A stretch of 33,336 bases of DNA from contig CANGKZ010000054.1 of assembly GCA_947454705.1 (NCBI GenBank), positions 1 to 33,336 on the forward strand, given 5' to 3'. The notes under the pieces are model-generated. The model was not told the DNA's origin and did not search any database. It was given only the letters and a program-made list of their open reading frames with translations. Shown in pieces: positions 33,224 to 33,336 of the stretch. Position numbers and translations under genes: made by a program. Every line of letters begins with the position of its first letter. The first letter of the stretch is position 1. Origin of the DNA: Verrucomicrobiota bacterium. Its GTDB lineage: Bacteria; Verrucomicrobiota; Verrucomicrobiia; Limisphaerales; UBA9464.

Positions 33224-33336
33224 CAAAGCGGCGTGGCGCTGCGCTTCCCGCCGCACTTGTATCTTGGAAAAGCCGCTTGAGTCCGACCGCAGGGCCGGAC
33301 AGAGGGAGGTGCCGTTGCGGGCCGGCCGGCCCGCAA
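33224..33336 (-). repeat. Right copy of contig-end inverted repeat, ending in a palindrome
   Basis: 33224-33332 is the reverse complement of 11-119 with one mismatch. The last 22 bases (33315-33336) are a perfect palindrome, TTGCGGGCCGG followed by its own reverse complement, and the window stops exactly at the end of it. Confidence 0.9.

Larger units (their letters stand above)
32733..33336. other. Gene-free, repeat-rich window end
   Basis: This 604-bp stretch lies upstream of the protease gene. It holds a dispersed repeat (32894-32932), a palindromic element (33009-33203) and the right contig-end repeat (33224-33336). Open frames on the plus strand across the protease and this region are antisense shadows. 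The protease promoter should lie here. Confidence 0.75.

Overview
The window looks like a chromosomal contig from a GC-rich Gram-negative bacterium, most likely a member of the Verrucomicrobiota or a neighbouring PVC lineage. This is inference. It rests on a VPEP-type PEP-CTERM surface protein, HME-type RND efflux genes, a HAD-Nudix fusion, NtrC-type regulation, and intergenic gaps full of dispersed palindromic repeats, without any plasmid, phage or transposase gene. Both ends run into copies of the same dispersed repeat in opposite orientation, so the contig was probably broken at repeats.

Layout. 1-576: two direct copies of a composite repeat. 577-4669 (minus): thiH, hemL, a PlsC-like acyltransferase and a FeeM/LuxI-like GNAT acyltransferase, the last two overlapping; the acyltransferase pair resembles lipo-amino-acid synthesis gene pairs. 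4670-5201: repeats. 5202-8062 (minus): histidine kinase followed by a sigma-54-activating NtrC-type regulator. 8063-8837: long leader with a candidate -24/-12 promoter and a strong hairpin. 8838-18484 (plus): degenerate receiver protein, CzcC-like outer-membrane protein, CzcB-like lipoprotein adaptor and two tandem CzcA-like RND pumps. 18663-19595 (plus): PEP-CTERM protein with a possible Cys-Gln thioester pair. 19596-20288: repeats. 20289-21359 (plus): M42 aminopeptidase. 21389-22873 (minus): HAD-Nudix fusion and FolB. 23002-24702 (minus): recN. 24775-26264 (plus): MBL-fold hydrolase and a second PlsC. 26265-26646: palindromic repeat and a gene relic. 26647-32732 (minus): a secreted metzincin-like protease gene followed by five tandem paralogs encoding membrane-anchored helical (HEAT-like) proteins. 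32733-33336: repeats.

How the genes work together. The kinase/regulator pair lies head-to-head with the efflux cluster, and the only good sigma-54-type promoter sits between them pointing at the pump genes, so metal or envelope-stress induction of the pumps is the simplest model. The housekeeping genes (hemL, thiH, folB, recN, MBL, plsC) are ordinary. The least explained part is the protease plus five-paralog array. It is visibly less GC-rich than its surroundings, shows a 107-bp identical tract between two diverged copies, and has a sixth, dead copy next to a palindromic element. I recognise no described system with this layout.
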